In this document: piece after piece, positions 51,998 to 60,748 of the stretch | Layout: every line of letters begins with the position of its first letter | Position numbering within the stretch: position 1 is the stretch's first letter | Origin: UBA5239 sp031548025 | Lineage (GTDB): Bacteria; Verrucomicrobiota; Lentisphaeria; Victivallales; Victivallaceae | Assembly: GCA_031548025.1 (NCBI GenBank) | Contig: JAVBRM010000072.1 | Span: 24,875-88,874, forward strand | DNA length: 64,000 nt | Direction of reading: 5' to 3' | Notes under the pieces: model-generated | Told to the model about the DNA's origin: nothing | The model's database searches: none | Seen by the model: only the letters and a program-made list of their open reading frames with translations | Translations under genes and position numbers: made by a program

Positions 51998-53113
51998 ATG
52001 GAAGAAAACACCAACTACTCCCCTCCCCCCCAGTCGCCTCAGATCCAGCCTGTAATCTGCCCTTATGCCGAGGGCAAAACCTCCCGCAACCGGGCCGGTA
52101 CCTACGGTTGTCTCTTTGGCTGCCTCCTGATCGGTGGCGTTATCATTTTAACCATCAGCTTTTTCAGCATGATCGGCAAGGCGCTTGAAAACCTGGCTCC
52201 GGCGATCTCCGAAACCGCTCTGACCATCAACGGCCAGAAATTTGAGGAAATAGCGGTTACCGAGGACTATTCACCCAACAAAATCATGTTGATTCCGGTG
52301 ACCGGTATTATCATCGGCCGCAGCGAGGATACCTTCGGCGGCTCGAACTACGCCTCGGCCGATCAGCTCTGCAGCATGCTGGAACAAGCGGAAAAAGATC
52401 CCGAGGTCAAAGCCGTGATCCTGCGGATCGACTCGCCCGGCGGAGAAGTCGTGGCGGCGGACCGGATTTACCGCGCCATTCTAAAAACCCGCAAGGCCGG
52501 TAAACCGGTGATCGCCCAGATGGAATCTCTGGCCGCCAGCGGTGGTTATTACATCGCCGCGGGATGTGACTACATCGTCGCCAACCCCATGACCACCACC
52601 GGCAGCATCGGGGTGATCATGACCGCCTTGAAATACTATGAACTGATGCAGAAAATCGGCGTCCAGACCGAAAATTACACTTCCGGCAAAATGAAAGACA
52701 TGCTCAGCGGAGCCCGTCCCACCGGTCCGGAAGAAAAAGTCCTGGTCCAACAGCATATCGACAAAGTTTATAACGAATTCGTCGCCATCGTCGCCGCCGG
52801 TCGACCGGAACTGACGGTGGAGAAAATCAAAAACAGTGAAATCGGCGATGGCCGGATTTTTCTCGGCACTCAAGCTCTGGAGCTGAAAATGGTTGACGCC
52901 CTCGGCTACGGCCCCGAAGCCCTGGCCAAAGCCGTGGAAATGGCAAAGATCTCAAGTTACCAGGTGGTTATGCTGAAAAAAAGCTTCTCGCTGCTCAATC
53001 TGCTCTATGAATTTTCGGCCAAAACCAACCGCATGGACGTCCGGCTGCCCGGCGATAATCGGGTTTCCCTGGAAGCCGGCAAGCTCTATTTTCTCCCCGC
53101 ATTCAATCAATAA
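51998..53113 (+). CDS. sppA: Signal peptide peptidase SppA-type S49 protease
   Basis: A 371-residue membrane-bound serine protease that degrades cleaved signal peptides. An N-terminal Pro-rich cytoplasmic stretch and one membrane helix (YGCLFGCLLIGGVIILTISF, about residues 35-60) precede the protease domain: ILRIDSPGGEVVAADRIYRA, the catalytic Ser in LAASGGYYIAAGCDYIVANP, TGSIGVIM, and the catalytic Lys in TSGKMKDMLSGARPTGPEE. Short form (single domain), as in many bacteria. It is 12 nt after the kinase gene. Confidence 0.93.
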   Translation: MEENTNYSPPPQSPQIQPVICPYAEGKTSRNRAGTYGCLFGCLLIGGVIILTISFFSMIGKALENLAPAISETALTINGQKFEEIAVTEDYSPNKIMLIPVTGIIIGRSEDTFGGSNYASADQLCSMLEQAEKDPEVKAVILRIDSPGGEVVAADRIYRAILKTRKAGKPVIAQMESLAASGGYYIAAGCDYIVANPMTTTGSIGVIMTALKYYELMQKIGVQTENYTSGKMKDMLSGARPTGPEEKVLVQQHIDKVYNEFVAIVAAGRPELTVEKIKNSEIGDGRIFLGTQALELKMVDALGYGPEALAKAVEMAKISSYQVVMLKKSFSLLNLLYEFSAKTNRMDVRLPGDNRVSLEAGKLYFLPAFNQ

Positions 53114-53128
53114 TTCAAGGATAAAAAA

Positions 53129-54310
53129 ATGACAACAATCGGAACTCCATTTTCACCGACCGCGGTCAAAGTCATGCTGTTGGGTTCTGGCGAACTCGGC
53201 AAGGAAGTCGTAATTGAACTGCAGCGTTTCGGCGTGGAAGTCATCGCCGTCGACAAATATGAAAACGCACCCGCCCAGCAGGTCGCCGACCGCTCATACG
53301 TCGTTTCCATGCTCGACGGCAACGCTCTCCGCGATATTATCTGCCTGGAAAACCCGACCTACATCGTCCCCGAAGTCGAAGCCATTGCCACTCCGGCCTT
53401 GATCGAGCTGGAAAAAGAGGGTTTCAATGTAATCCCCACCGCCCGTGCGGCCTTCCTGACCATGAACCGCGAAGGCATCCGCCGTCTGGCCGCCGAAGAA
53501 CTCGGACTGCCGACTTCCTCTTACCGTTTCGCCGCTACTTTTGAAGAATTCGAAGCGGCGGTGAACGCCATCGGCATGCCGTGCGTGGTCAAACCGATCA
53601 TGAGTTCGTCCGGCCATGGCCAGAGCGTGGTCCACAGCGTCGACGACATCAAGGGCGCCTGGCGGATCGCCCAGCAGGGCGGCCGTGCGGGAGCCGGCAA
53701 GGTAATCGTGGAGGGATTCGTCCAATTTGACTATGAAATTACCCTGCTGACCGTCCGTCACATCGGGGGGACATCCTTTCTGCCGCCCATCGGACATCTC
53801 CAGATCGATGGCGACTACCGGGAATCGTGGCAGCCGCAAGCCATGAGCGAATCCGCCCTGGCCAAAGCCCAGGATATCGCCGGGAAAATCACCACCGCCC
53901 TCGGTGGACGCGGTATTTTCGGCGTGGAAATGTTCATCAGGGGTGACCAAGTGATTTTCAGCGAAGTATCGCCGCGCCCGCATGACACCGGTATGGTGAC
54001 CATGATTTCGCAGGAGCTTTCCGAATTCGCCCTCCACGCCCGCGCCATTCTCGGGCTGCCGATTCCCGAAATCAAATTCTGGGAGCCGTCCGCCTCCAAA
54101 GCCGTCGTGGTCGAAGGCAACTCCACTCAGGTGGCGTTTGCCAACCTCGAAGACGTGCTGGCCGAGCCGGGCACCGCCATGCGGATATTCGGCAAAGGCG
54201 AAGTCAACGGGCACCGCCGCATGGCGGTATTGCTGGCCCGCGCCCACGATGTCGAATCGGCTCTGGCCAAAGTGCGCCGGGCATACGATAAATTGAAGGT
54301 CGAACTTTGA
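53129..54310 (+). CDS. purT: Formate-dependent GAR transformylase PurT
   Basis: A 393-residue ATP-grasp enzyme that formylates glycinamide ribonucleotide with formate and ATP in purine synthesis. Motifs: VKVMLLGSGELGKEVVIELQ, VDKYENAPAQQVADRSYVV, FLTMNREGIRRLAAEELGLP, CVVKPIMSSSGHGQSV (ATP-grasp), GVEMFIRGDQVIFSEVSPRP, RPHDTGMVTMISQ. Length typical. It is 15 nt after sppA, and its stop overlaps the next start. Confidence 0.95.
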   Translation: MTTIGTPFSPTAVKVMLLGSGELGKEVVIELQRFGVEVIAVDKYENAPAQQVADRSYVVSMLDGNALRDIICLENPTYIVPEVEAIATPALIELEKEGFNVIPTARAAFLTMNREGIRRLAAEELGLPTSSYRFAATFEEFEAAVNAIGMPCVVKPIMSSSGHGQSVVHSVDDIKGAWRIAQQGGRAGAGKVIVEGFVQFDYEITLLTVRHIGGTSFLPPIGHLQIDGDYRESWQPQAMSESALAKAQDIAGKITTALGGRGIFGVEMFIRGDQVIFSEVSPRPHDTGMVTMISQELSEFALHARAILGLPIPEIKFWEPSASKAVVVEGNSTQVAFANLEDVLAEPGTAMRIFGKGEVNGHRRMAVLLARAHDVESALAKVRRAYDKLKVEL

Positions 54311-55128
54311 TCTGGTCCTGGTATCGCGATTGCCTGTTTCAATTCTGTCCCCGCGCTTACGAACTTCATTATTTCGGCGGGCGGGGCGGTTTCGATCCTT
54401 ATGCTTCCGCGCAAACCAGGCTGATTTACCGTCTCAAAAAACTGAATAGCGTCGAATGGTGGCTGGATGAAATTTTCACCGAGTCGATTCGCGCCGCTGT
54501 TCCTTTTCGCTTATCAGAGTTCAAACGACACCTGTTCAAATTGTTCCGTACCGGCCGCGCCCAGGTGCTGACCGGAAGCTGGCTGGATGATCCGGGTTGC
54601 GTGAACCTGACGGAGCTGTACTATCAGGAAGCCGAACCGGAGAAGTTATTCGACGACTCGGCGACCGAACTGGAGAAACGCATCAAGGTATTGGAAAGAA
54701 GTGACCTCTTTCCCCAATTGAAAGAACTGACCGCCGTCAATACCGTCAAAGTCAAATACCCGTTGGAGATTATCCTCGGACCGCTTGAATGCTGGATCTC
54801 GCCGGTTCAAATCTGGCGGCGCAACAATGAACTTTATTTTTTGAACCGGCTGAACCGTGAAGCGGAAAAATTTACCGGCGTCCTGCAATGCTGCTGGGCC
54901 ATGCGCGAGCAGAAAGTCGACCCGGTCCGGATTTCATTCATCGGTTACGATTTCGAAACCGGAGAATACCGGGAATATCCAGCCAGGGAACTTGAAATAT
55001 CCACGGTCCTGGATGAAATCGAAAAACGCGCCATCGCGCTGGATGCACCAAGTGAAAAACATAATCCGGGAAACTGCCCGCGCTGCCGTTTCCGGGAATA
55101 TTGCAATAATCAGTCAATCAATCAATAA
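54307..55128 (+). CDS. Degenerate PD-(D/E)XK (Cas4/RecB-like) protein
   Basis: A 273-residue protein with TTG start overlapping the purT stop (TTTGA). The N-terminal FCPRAYELHYF and C-terminal NCPRCRFREYC (C-x2-C-x5-C) reproduce the four-cysteine iron-sulfur staple and Y..CP..Y start of Cas4/AddB-type nucleases. The expected nuclease core GxxD...DxK is not visible: the corresponding stretch reads LGPLECWISPVQIWRRNNEL then YFLNRLNR. So it may be an inactive, iron-sulfur nucleic-acid-binding relative. No CRISPR array or cas genes are near. Homology is inferred from motifs, not from a search. Confidence 0.55.
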   Translation: MIWSWYRDCLFQFCPRAYELHYFGGRGGFDPYASAQTRLIYRLKKLNSVEWWLDEIFTESIRAAVPFRLSEFKRHLFKLFRTGRAQVLTGSWLDDPGCVNLTELYYQEAEPEKLFDDSATELEKRIKVLERSDLFPQLKELTAVNTVKVKYPLEIILGPLECWISPVQIWRRNNELYFLNRLNREAEKFTGVLQCCWAMREQKVDPVRISFIGYDFETGEYREYPARELEISTVLDEIEKRAIALDAPSEKHNPGNCPRCRFREYCNNQSINQ

Positions 55129-55141
55129 ATTGGAGAATATG

Positions 55142-57604
55142 ATGAAAACCAAAACTACAATGTTGGCGCTACTGGCTGCGGCCGCGCCCCTGATGTCCGG
55201 CGATTATCGCAACCTTTTGGAAAACCCTGACTTCGGCTTTCACTGCTACACCAATCACCGTCAGGGAATTGCTCAGCGCTTTTCCGCCCGCAACGTTGCC
55301 TGCTGGAATGCCGATGGCAGCAAAGACATCACCGTCACGCGTGAATCCCACATCGACCGCGCGTTGCTGCCGAACTCATTTATCGGCAATGGCGTCAAGA
55401 TCGAGCCCGGCAAACGTTTCTATCAATTTTTCACTCTGCCGGAAGCCCGCCTGGTTCCCGGCGAGGTCATCAGCTTGCAGTTTTACGCCGCCTCCGGTAT
55501 CAAAGCCTCCATCAAACAAATGAAGATCGACAGCGAAACCGGCACTTGGTCGCCACTTGATTTCGGCCTGAAAGACAAGCGGACTTTCCCCAAACACTCC
55601 CGTGGTGAACTGGTCGTCGCCAAAGCCGACAGTGTTACCGCCGGCGGCGAAGGCGTCAAGCTGTACAAGATCGAAAATATCGCCGTCGTCGGCACTTTCA
55701 GCGATAAAAATGAATCAAACTCCAATGCCGTCAACACCGTCGGCATCGAGGTGGAGTTCGTCAACGAATCTCAACAGGCCGCCTGGGTTTTCGCCCCCAG
55801 CCTGACTAAAAACGCACAAGCCGCACCAGCAGTCGGAGTCCTGCGCGAAACTCCCACCTGGTATCGCCACCTTCCCCGCACCACTCAGAAATTATGGAAA
55901 GGCGAACCTCTCCACATCGTTCTGATGGGCTCAAGCATTGACCGCGGCAGCGCCAATCCGCCGCTCTACCCTTACAATGAAGATCCGGCCTCGCCCGACT
56001 TCAAGAAACCCATTGCCGACGCCTCTGACGATAATTTCAGCGCCACCAAAGTCGGCCGTCCCGATCTGGAAGACCATCTGGCCCAAGCCCGTTATTATTA
56101 CAGCTATGCCGGTAGGCTCAAACGCGAACTGATGGTCAAGTACGACCTTCCCGCCGACATGATTCTGATCAATTTCATGGCCGTGGACGGTTCATGCATC
56201 GGCGAATCCCACTCCGGACTCAAAGCCTACTGCGATCTCTCGCTTCCCCCCTCCCCCGGCGTCAACGGTCATCGCAGCGGAAAAACCTGGCAGGAACTCT
56301 ATCCCAAACTTTTCGACCGCCCCGAAGGCCCCCGCCCGGACCTGATTATCTACGGCAGCGGCGCCAATGAAAAAACCGACACCCCGAACGAAGGTGCGGT
56401 TTTCGAGGGTGCCATCCGTTTTATCCAGCGCAACTATCCGGATACCGAATTCGTCTTTTGTCAGTTCCAGAACTACGGCGGTTACACGCCGAATCCCGGC
56501 GACATGCAAGCTTTGGCTTTGCGCTATCAGATTCCCTTCATCGATTTCGGCATTATTGCCGATCTCCTTGTCCGGACCGTCAACCGTTACGCGCTGGTCC
56601 CCGCCGACGGCCACCCGCAAGCCGCCGCTCATTACCTCTGGTTCAAGCAGTTGGAAAAAGCCTTCGAATGCAGCGATCCGACCTTGCCGGGCATCGCTCA
56701 ATTGCAGTTGCCGTCGCGCATGCACCCCAACTCCTACGGCTGGGAAGGCGAAATCTCCGCTTACCGCAAAGGCAATCCGCGCTTCTTCAAGCCCAACGCA
56801 TTTATCCTCGATGATACCATGTTCAACAGTTGGGGCAACTTCACCGATAAAGAGTCGGCGGTCTTCGTCGACGGCGTCAACAAAGGCAAACCGCGGCGCT
56901 CCTCGCCTAACATCGACATCCGCAATTCACTGTTCCGTCATGGCGATCTGACGCTCGGCGACCGCCATGTCGTCGAACTGGTCGCCGCCGAAGCCGCCTT
57001 TACCGGCATCGACACAAAAATCTGCCCGAACCGCCGCTATATCGGCGTCGAATCGCAATCCTGGCAGAACAATGGCCTGCCGATCGAGAAATACCAGTCA
57101 CTGACCGGTCAACCCTACGGCGCCATGATCATCAACCTGCCCGCCGGCCAATCGCTTGAAATCACCACCGCCGGCACCGACTTCTCCGTAGTCTGGGTCG
57201 ACGTGGAAAAAGGCGGCAAGCTCAACGCGGAACTCGACGGCAAGCCCGCCTTCAGCGTTCCGACCGACCAGCCCTATAAGTTCAACGACAGCTCCACCAT
57301 GTTCATGGAAAACCGCAAGGGCATCAACGGTAAACCTTTCGGCATGCACCACCTGAAACTGACCGCTACAGAAGGCCCGGTCAAGGTCATGGGTGTCTAC
57401 AGCTATGACTCCCGTTCCAACCGGAACGCCGAGCGTATCCTGAGCGGCTACGCCGCCCCCGGCGACGAAATAACTTTCCATCCGCCCTTCAAAGCCCGGC
57501 CGCTGGTCAACTGCGGCAGTACTCTGAACGCGGACAAAGTATCGGCCAACTCGGTAACCTTCACCGGCACCGCCGGCGCCTTCTACGAAGTCCGCGGCGA
57601 ATAA
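55142..57604 (+). CDS. Secreted SGNH/GDSL-like hydrolase with beta domains
   Basis: An 820-residue exported protein (signal KTKTTMLALLAAAAPLMSGD). A beta-sandwich N-terminal domain (about 20-225) is followed by an SGNH hydrolase core: block I IVLMGSSIDRGS (nucleophile Ser), block III LIIYGSGANEKTD (Asn in GANE), and block V ADGHPQAAAHYLW (Asp-x-x-His type). The C-terminal third is beta-rich (GAMIINLPAGQSLEITTAG, EITFHPPFKARPL) and may bind carbohydrate. GGAG is 6 nt from the ATG at 55142. Probably a carbohydrate esterase; substrate unknown. It converges with the DUF4838 operon. Confidence 0.75.
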   Translation: MKTKTTMLALLAAAAPLMSGDYRNLLENPDFGFHCYTNHRQGIAQRFSARNVACWNADGSKDITVTRESHIDRALLPNSFIGNGVKIEPGKRFYQFFTLPEARLVPGEVISLQFYAASGIKASIKQMKIDSETGTWSPLDFGLKDKRTFPKHSRGELVVAKADSVTAGGEGVKLYKIENIAVVGTFSDKNESNSNAVNTVGIEVEFVNESQQAAWVFAPSLTKNAQAAPAVGVLRETPTWYRHLPRTTQKLWKGEPLHIVLMGSSIDRGSANPPLYPYNEDPASPDFKKPIADASDDNFSATKVGRPDLEDHLAQARYYYSYAGRLKRELMVKYDLPADMILINFMAVDGSCIGESHSGLKAYCDLSLPPSPGVNGHRSGKTWQELYPKLFDRPEGPRPDLIIYGSGANEKTDTPNEGAVFEGAIRFIQRNYPDTEFVFCQFQNYGGYTPNPGDMQALALRYQIPFIDFGIIADLLVRTVNRYALVPADGHPQAAAHYLWFKQLEKAFECSDPTLPGIAQLQLPSRMHPNSYGWEGEISAYRKGNPRFFKPNAFILDDTMFNSWGNFTDKESAVFVDGVNKGKPRRSSPNIDIRNSLFRHGDLTLGDRHVVELVAAEAAFTGIDTKICPNRRYIGVESQSWQNNGLPIEKYQSLTGQPYGAMIINLPAGQSLEITTAGTDFSVVWVDVEKGGKLNAELDGKPAFSVPTDQPYKFNDSSTMFMENRKGINGKPFGMHHLKLTATEGPVKVMGVYSYDSRSNRNAERILSGYAAPGDEITFHPPFKARPLVNCGSTLNADKVSANSVTFTGTAGAFYEVRGE

Positions 57605-57610
57605 CCCCTA

Positions 57611-58486
57611 TCACTTGGAGATTAATTTCAAGGAACAATTTTCAATGATTCCGGAATAAAAGGCGATCTCGACTATTTCGGAGTTTTCAGGCGGAATAAA
57701 TTCATTGATGCTGAGAAAGTCATCTTTGTTTTTTTCCGCCTTTTTGCGGTCGCAATACCAAACATAATCATTCAGTTTATTTCCGTCTTTATCCCGGAAA
57801 GTCATATGACAGCGAATTCGATTATCGGTGCCGGAGGATTTATTCCAAGTTACAGCGAAGCGGTATTTTTTCCCGGGTTCTACCGGCAATGCTTCCAGTT
57901 GCACATTGCCATTCGGCATGGTATTGACCTGCCAATTTCCGTTTATATCCTCCTCCGCCCGGCCGGCTCTTTCAAACCGGGCAATACCGCTGTAGCGGCA
58001 AGTCCGGTCGCTGTTTATGGCAATTTCCGGTTCGTCGATAACATACAGGCGGATATTGTTCAGCTGAATCCCTGAAACCTCATCGCGAGGTACGATGGAG
58101 AGTGTGATATTGCTTTCTCCTGGGCGCAAATAAAATATCTGTCCGTATTCCCGCCAATTGCCGCTGTCGATAAATCCACGCAGGGGATAACCGCTACCCC
58201 GTTTGAATACCGGTTTCTTATCGGCGCCCGCAATGCTCAACCTGAAAACCGACAGAGTGGACATTTCCGGCAGGATTTCCTGAAGCGGATTATTTTCCAC
58301 TGTATTCAATCCGTTGACTTTAGCCCGGAATTGCAATTTCACCTTGCGCCACCCTTGTCCCGGAACGTTGAAACTTTGAACTCTGGTCGGAGAATTCAGT
58401 TCGCGCTCGATATCGACCTTCTCCAGAAGTTTTTCCGCCGCCCCCAGAGCGGATGACAACAGAATCATGATTATAAAGAATCGCAT
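57611..58486 (-). CDS. Secreted carbohydrate-binding-like protein, unknown
   Basis: A 291-residue exported protein (signal MRFFIIMILLSSALGAAE). Two beta-sandwich-like segments are visible: about 20-150 (WRKVKLQFRAKVNGLN, LRPGESNITLSIVPRDEVSG) and about 160-290 (YRFAVTWNKSSGTDNRIRCH, EIVEIAFYSGIIENCSLKLI), of CBM4-like character. No catalytic motif. It is 3 nt downstream of a DUF4838 gene, and last in that operon. Family uncertain. Confidence 0.55.
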   Translation of the reverse strand: MRFFIIMILLSSALGAAEKLLEKVDIERELNSPTRVQSFNVPGQGWRKVKLQFRAKVNGLNTVENNPLQEILPEMSTLSVFRLSIAGADKKPVFKRGSGYPLRGFIDSGNWREYGQIFYLRPGESNITLSIVPRDEVSGIQLNNIRLYVIDEPEIAINSDRTCRYSGIARFERAGRAEEDINGNWQVNTMPNGNVQLEALPVEPGKKYRFAVTWNKSSGTDNRIRCHMTFRDKDGNKLNDYVWYCDRKKAEKNKDDFLSINEFIPPENSEIVEIAFYSGIIENCSLKLISK

Positions 58487-58489
58487 ATA

Positions 58490-60745
58490 TTATTTCTCCA
58501 GATAGATTTCTTTGAAAAAACGCGGCACTCCCGGAAGCAGACCGTCACTGGTAAAGCTGTCAGTCTTCCCATCCGCACCGGTATAGCGGCAATGAACCAC
58601 CCCGTAAATCCGGTTGAGTTTATCCACATCGAAACGAAATTTCAACGCTTCCAACGGTATGGTCAGGATGGCCGCGCGCGCTGAGGCGTTGCCGGTGGTC
58701 TCCAGCTTCATGCCGGAATTCCAGCCGCGCTTGAATCCCTCCGCGTCAAACCAACTGCCATTCCAGTCGAAACCGAACATATAGTAACCCTTTCGTTCAA
58801 TTCCGGCCAGGTGCAGCGAAATAAAATTACCGCTCAGCCAGGCATCCGCCGTGGGTGTAGGATTGCTCTTAAAATCCGGCCCTTCCACCTTGATATAGAG
58901 ATTTTTCATATCATGAAGAATCCGGACTTCCAATGGCAGCCGACGATCGAATTCAGCATGCTGCATAACCGCAAAATCGCTGATCACCGAAGCCTCCGCC
59001 CATTCGCCGGAAGTCACCTGCGGCGGCTGATCTACTTTCCGGGCCACGATCCTCTTGAAACTGTCGCAACCATGCTCAAAGTTCACTCGGGCCAATTTCA
59101 CCAGTTCCAGGCTGACCGGATGCTTTGCGGATTTTTCCGCCTCCTCCAATATCTGGCGGGCGTCATTTTCTCTGCCGGCTTCGATCACATAGCGCTTCAT
59201 GTCGCCGCGCAATCTATTCTGGTAATTGGCATGGTGTTGCGGCTTGGCCAAATACAACTCCCGGATCAACTGATAATATTTCCGCATGGCCGGGGCGGCT
59301 TCGCGATAGGTCCGTTCCAGGAATTGACTGCGCAGGGCTTCAATATCCGGCTCAGGATTCCACCACAAACGGTTGATCGTCCATGCCGTGACAGCCTCCG
59401 CATCCCAAATAAACGAAGGATTCATGGCAAAACGCTTGTCGATTTTGTCCACCGGGTGTTCGGAGCAAAACTCGGTGACGCCGTTTTTCAAAGCCCAGAT
59501 GGAATCTTTCTGCGCCACATACTCGTCGGGCCGCGGAAATGCGCCGTTGCAACCGTAATACTCGCGCAGCCGGATATTTTTGCCGAGCCGGGCGAATCCC
59601 CGGATCTGGACAGCGGTATCCTCTCCCCAGGTTTTTCCCGGTACGTAGTCCTCAATTGCCACCTTCAAGTCGCGGACGATCGGAGAGAAACTCAAAACCG
59701 CGTGATCCGAAATTTGCATTTTCGGCGGAACAGCCAGATAAATATAAGTGTAAACCAAGGTATTGATCTTATATTTTTCATATATTCTGTCGATAATCGG
59801 ATTGATGAAAGAATACCAGCGGGTCGAACGGTAAGCCGGATCGTCTTTGGTGATCATGCTGCCGTCCGGCAGCGCGAACGGAGCGTTGCATTCGGAACAC
59901 TCACACGAGTTCCAGGAGTCATCCACTCCCACCTTCAACAAATCCATCGGACCTTTTTCATCGACATATGCGCATAATTCTTTGAAATACACTTCTGGCA
60001 ATCCCTTGGCGCTGAGACAAAGGCACAAACCGCGCGACTGCCGGATTCCGCGCAACAGCGGAAAATATTCAGGATTTGACTTGAAATATTTGTCGACCGG
60101 TATGATCCTTGAGAATATATGCCCGCCGATTTCCCGCTTCATCCCCCATTCCCCGCGGAAATTCCGGTCAAATGTCAAGAATGTATTGCCATTGCGGACC
60201 TGCCACAAGTGGTCCTCCGGCGTCTGGCCCGCCATAGTCATGATCCAGCCGCGTTCGCGCGAAGCCGGCCGGTCGGTTACGTCTTCCGTTTTGACGATAA
60301 AATCATCCTTTTTCGTAAAGACCGTAAAGCGCGGCCTGGCCCAGATCAAATCGCTGTTGGCCTCGATAAAGCGGAAAATCCCGTTCAAAGTCCCCTTATC
60401 GGATGCGCCGAAAATATAGACCTCATTTCCCTTGCGCCGCCAGGCATACCCGTCGCTATCGTTCAATGTCGTCAATGCATCCTGAAATTCCCCGGCAAAA
60501 CTTTTTCCCAACAGGACTTTATGATTTGCACCAGAGGAACTCCCGTCTGTGATCGCTAATTCCGCTCCCGTGATTTCTTTGATCCAGTGCCGCAGCTCCG
60601 AAGCCGCGAATTTTTCCACCGGGGAAGCATCCGCCGGAATCACAATTTCGCCCACCGCCTTGCCGGACTCGACCAGCGGCAAGCCGGCGGCAAAAGCGAA
60701 TACCGAGAAAAAGATTATACCGATAGTTATGAATTTTCGCAGCAT
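58490..60745 (-). CDS. Secreted DUF4838 hydrolase-like protein A
   Basis: A 751-residue exported protein (signal IITIGIIFFSVFAFAAG-type). Domain 1 (about 25-140) resembles the N-terminal domain of alpha-glucuronidases (EIVIPADASPVEKFAASELR, GTLNGIFRFIEANSDLIWAR). DUF4838 follows with the Cys motif DSWNSCECSECNAPFAL and WNPEPDIEALRSQFLERTYR, and a CBM9-like end (LYIKVEGPDF, AILTIPLEALKF). It is a diverged paralogue of the preceding gene, 3 nt away. Activity has not been assigned for the family; glycosidase is inferred. Confidence 0.82.
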   Translation of the reverse strand: MLRKFITIGIIFFSVFAFAAGLPLVESGKAVGEIVIPADASPVEKFAASELRHWIKEITGAELAITDGSSSGANHKVLLGKSFAGEFQDALTTLNDSDGYAWRRKGNEVYIFGASDKGTLNGIFRFIEANSDLIWARPRFTVFTKKDDFIVKTEDVTDRPASRERGWIMTMAGQTPEDHLWQVRNGNTFLTFDRNFRGEWGMKREIGGHIFSRIIPVDKYFKSNPEYFPLLRGIRQSRGLCLCLSAKGLPEVYFKELCAYVDEKGPMDLLKVGVDDSWNSCECSECNAPFALPDGSMITKDDPAYRSTRWYSFINPIIDRIYEKYKINTLVYTYIYLAVPPKMQISDHAVLSFSPIVRDLKVAIEDYVPGKTWGEDTAVQIRGFARLGKNIRLREYYGCNGAFPRPDEYVAQKDSIWALKNGVTEFCSEHPVDKIDKRFAMNPSFIWDAEAVTAWTINRLWWNPEPDIEALRSQFLERTYREAAPAMRKYYQLIRELYLAKPQHHANYQNRLRGDMKRYVIEAGRENDARQILEEAEKSAKHPVSLELVKLARVNFEHGCDSFKRIVARKVDQPPQVTSGEWAEASVISDFAVMQHAEFDRRLPLEVRILHDMKNLYIKVEGPDFKSNPTPTADAWLSGNFISLHLAGIERKGYYMFGFDWNGSWFDAEGFKRGWNSGMKLETTGNASARAAILTIPLEALKFRFDVDKLNRIYGVVHCRYTGADGKTDSFTSDGLLPGVPRFFKEIYLEK

Positions 60746-60748
60746 ATT

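Noticed and set aside
54307..55128. Call as a CRISPR Cas4 gene
   Set aside because: No array or cas genes nearby and the catalytic residues are missing; only the cysteine staple fits.
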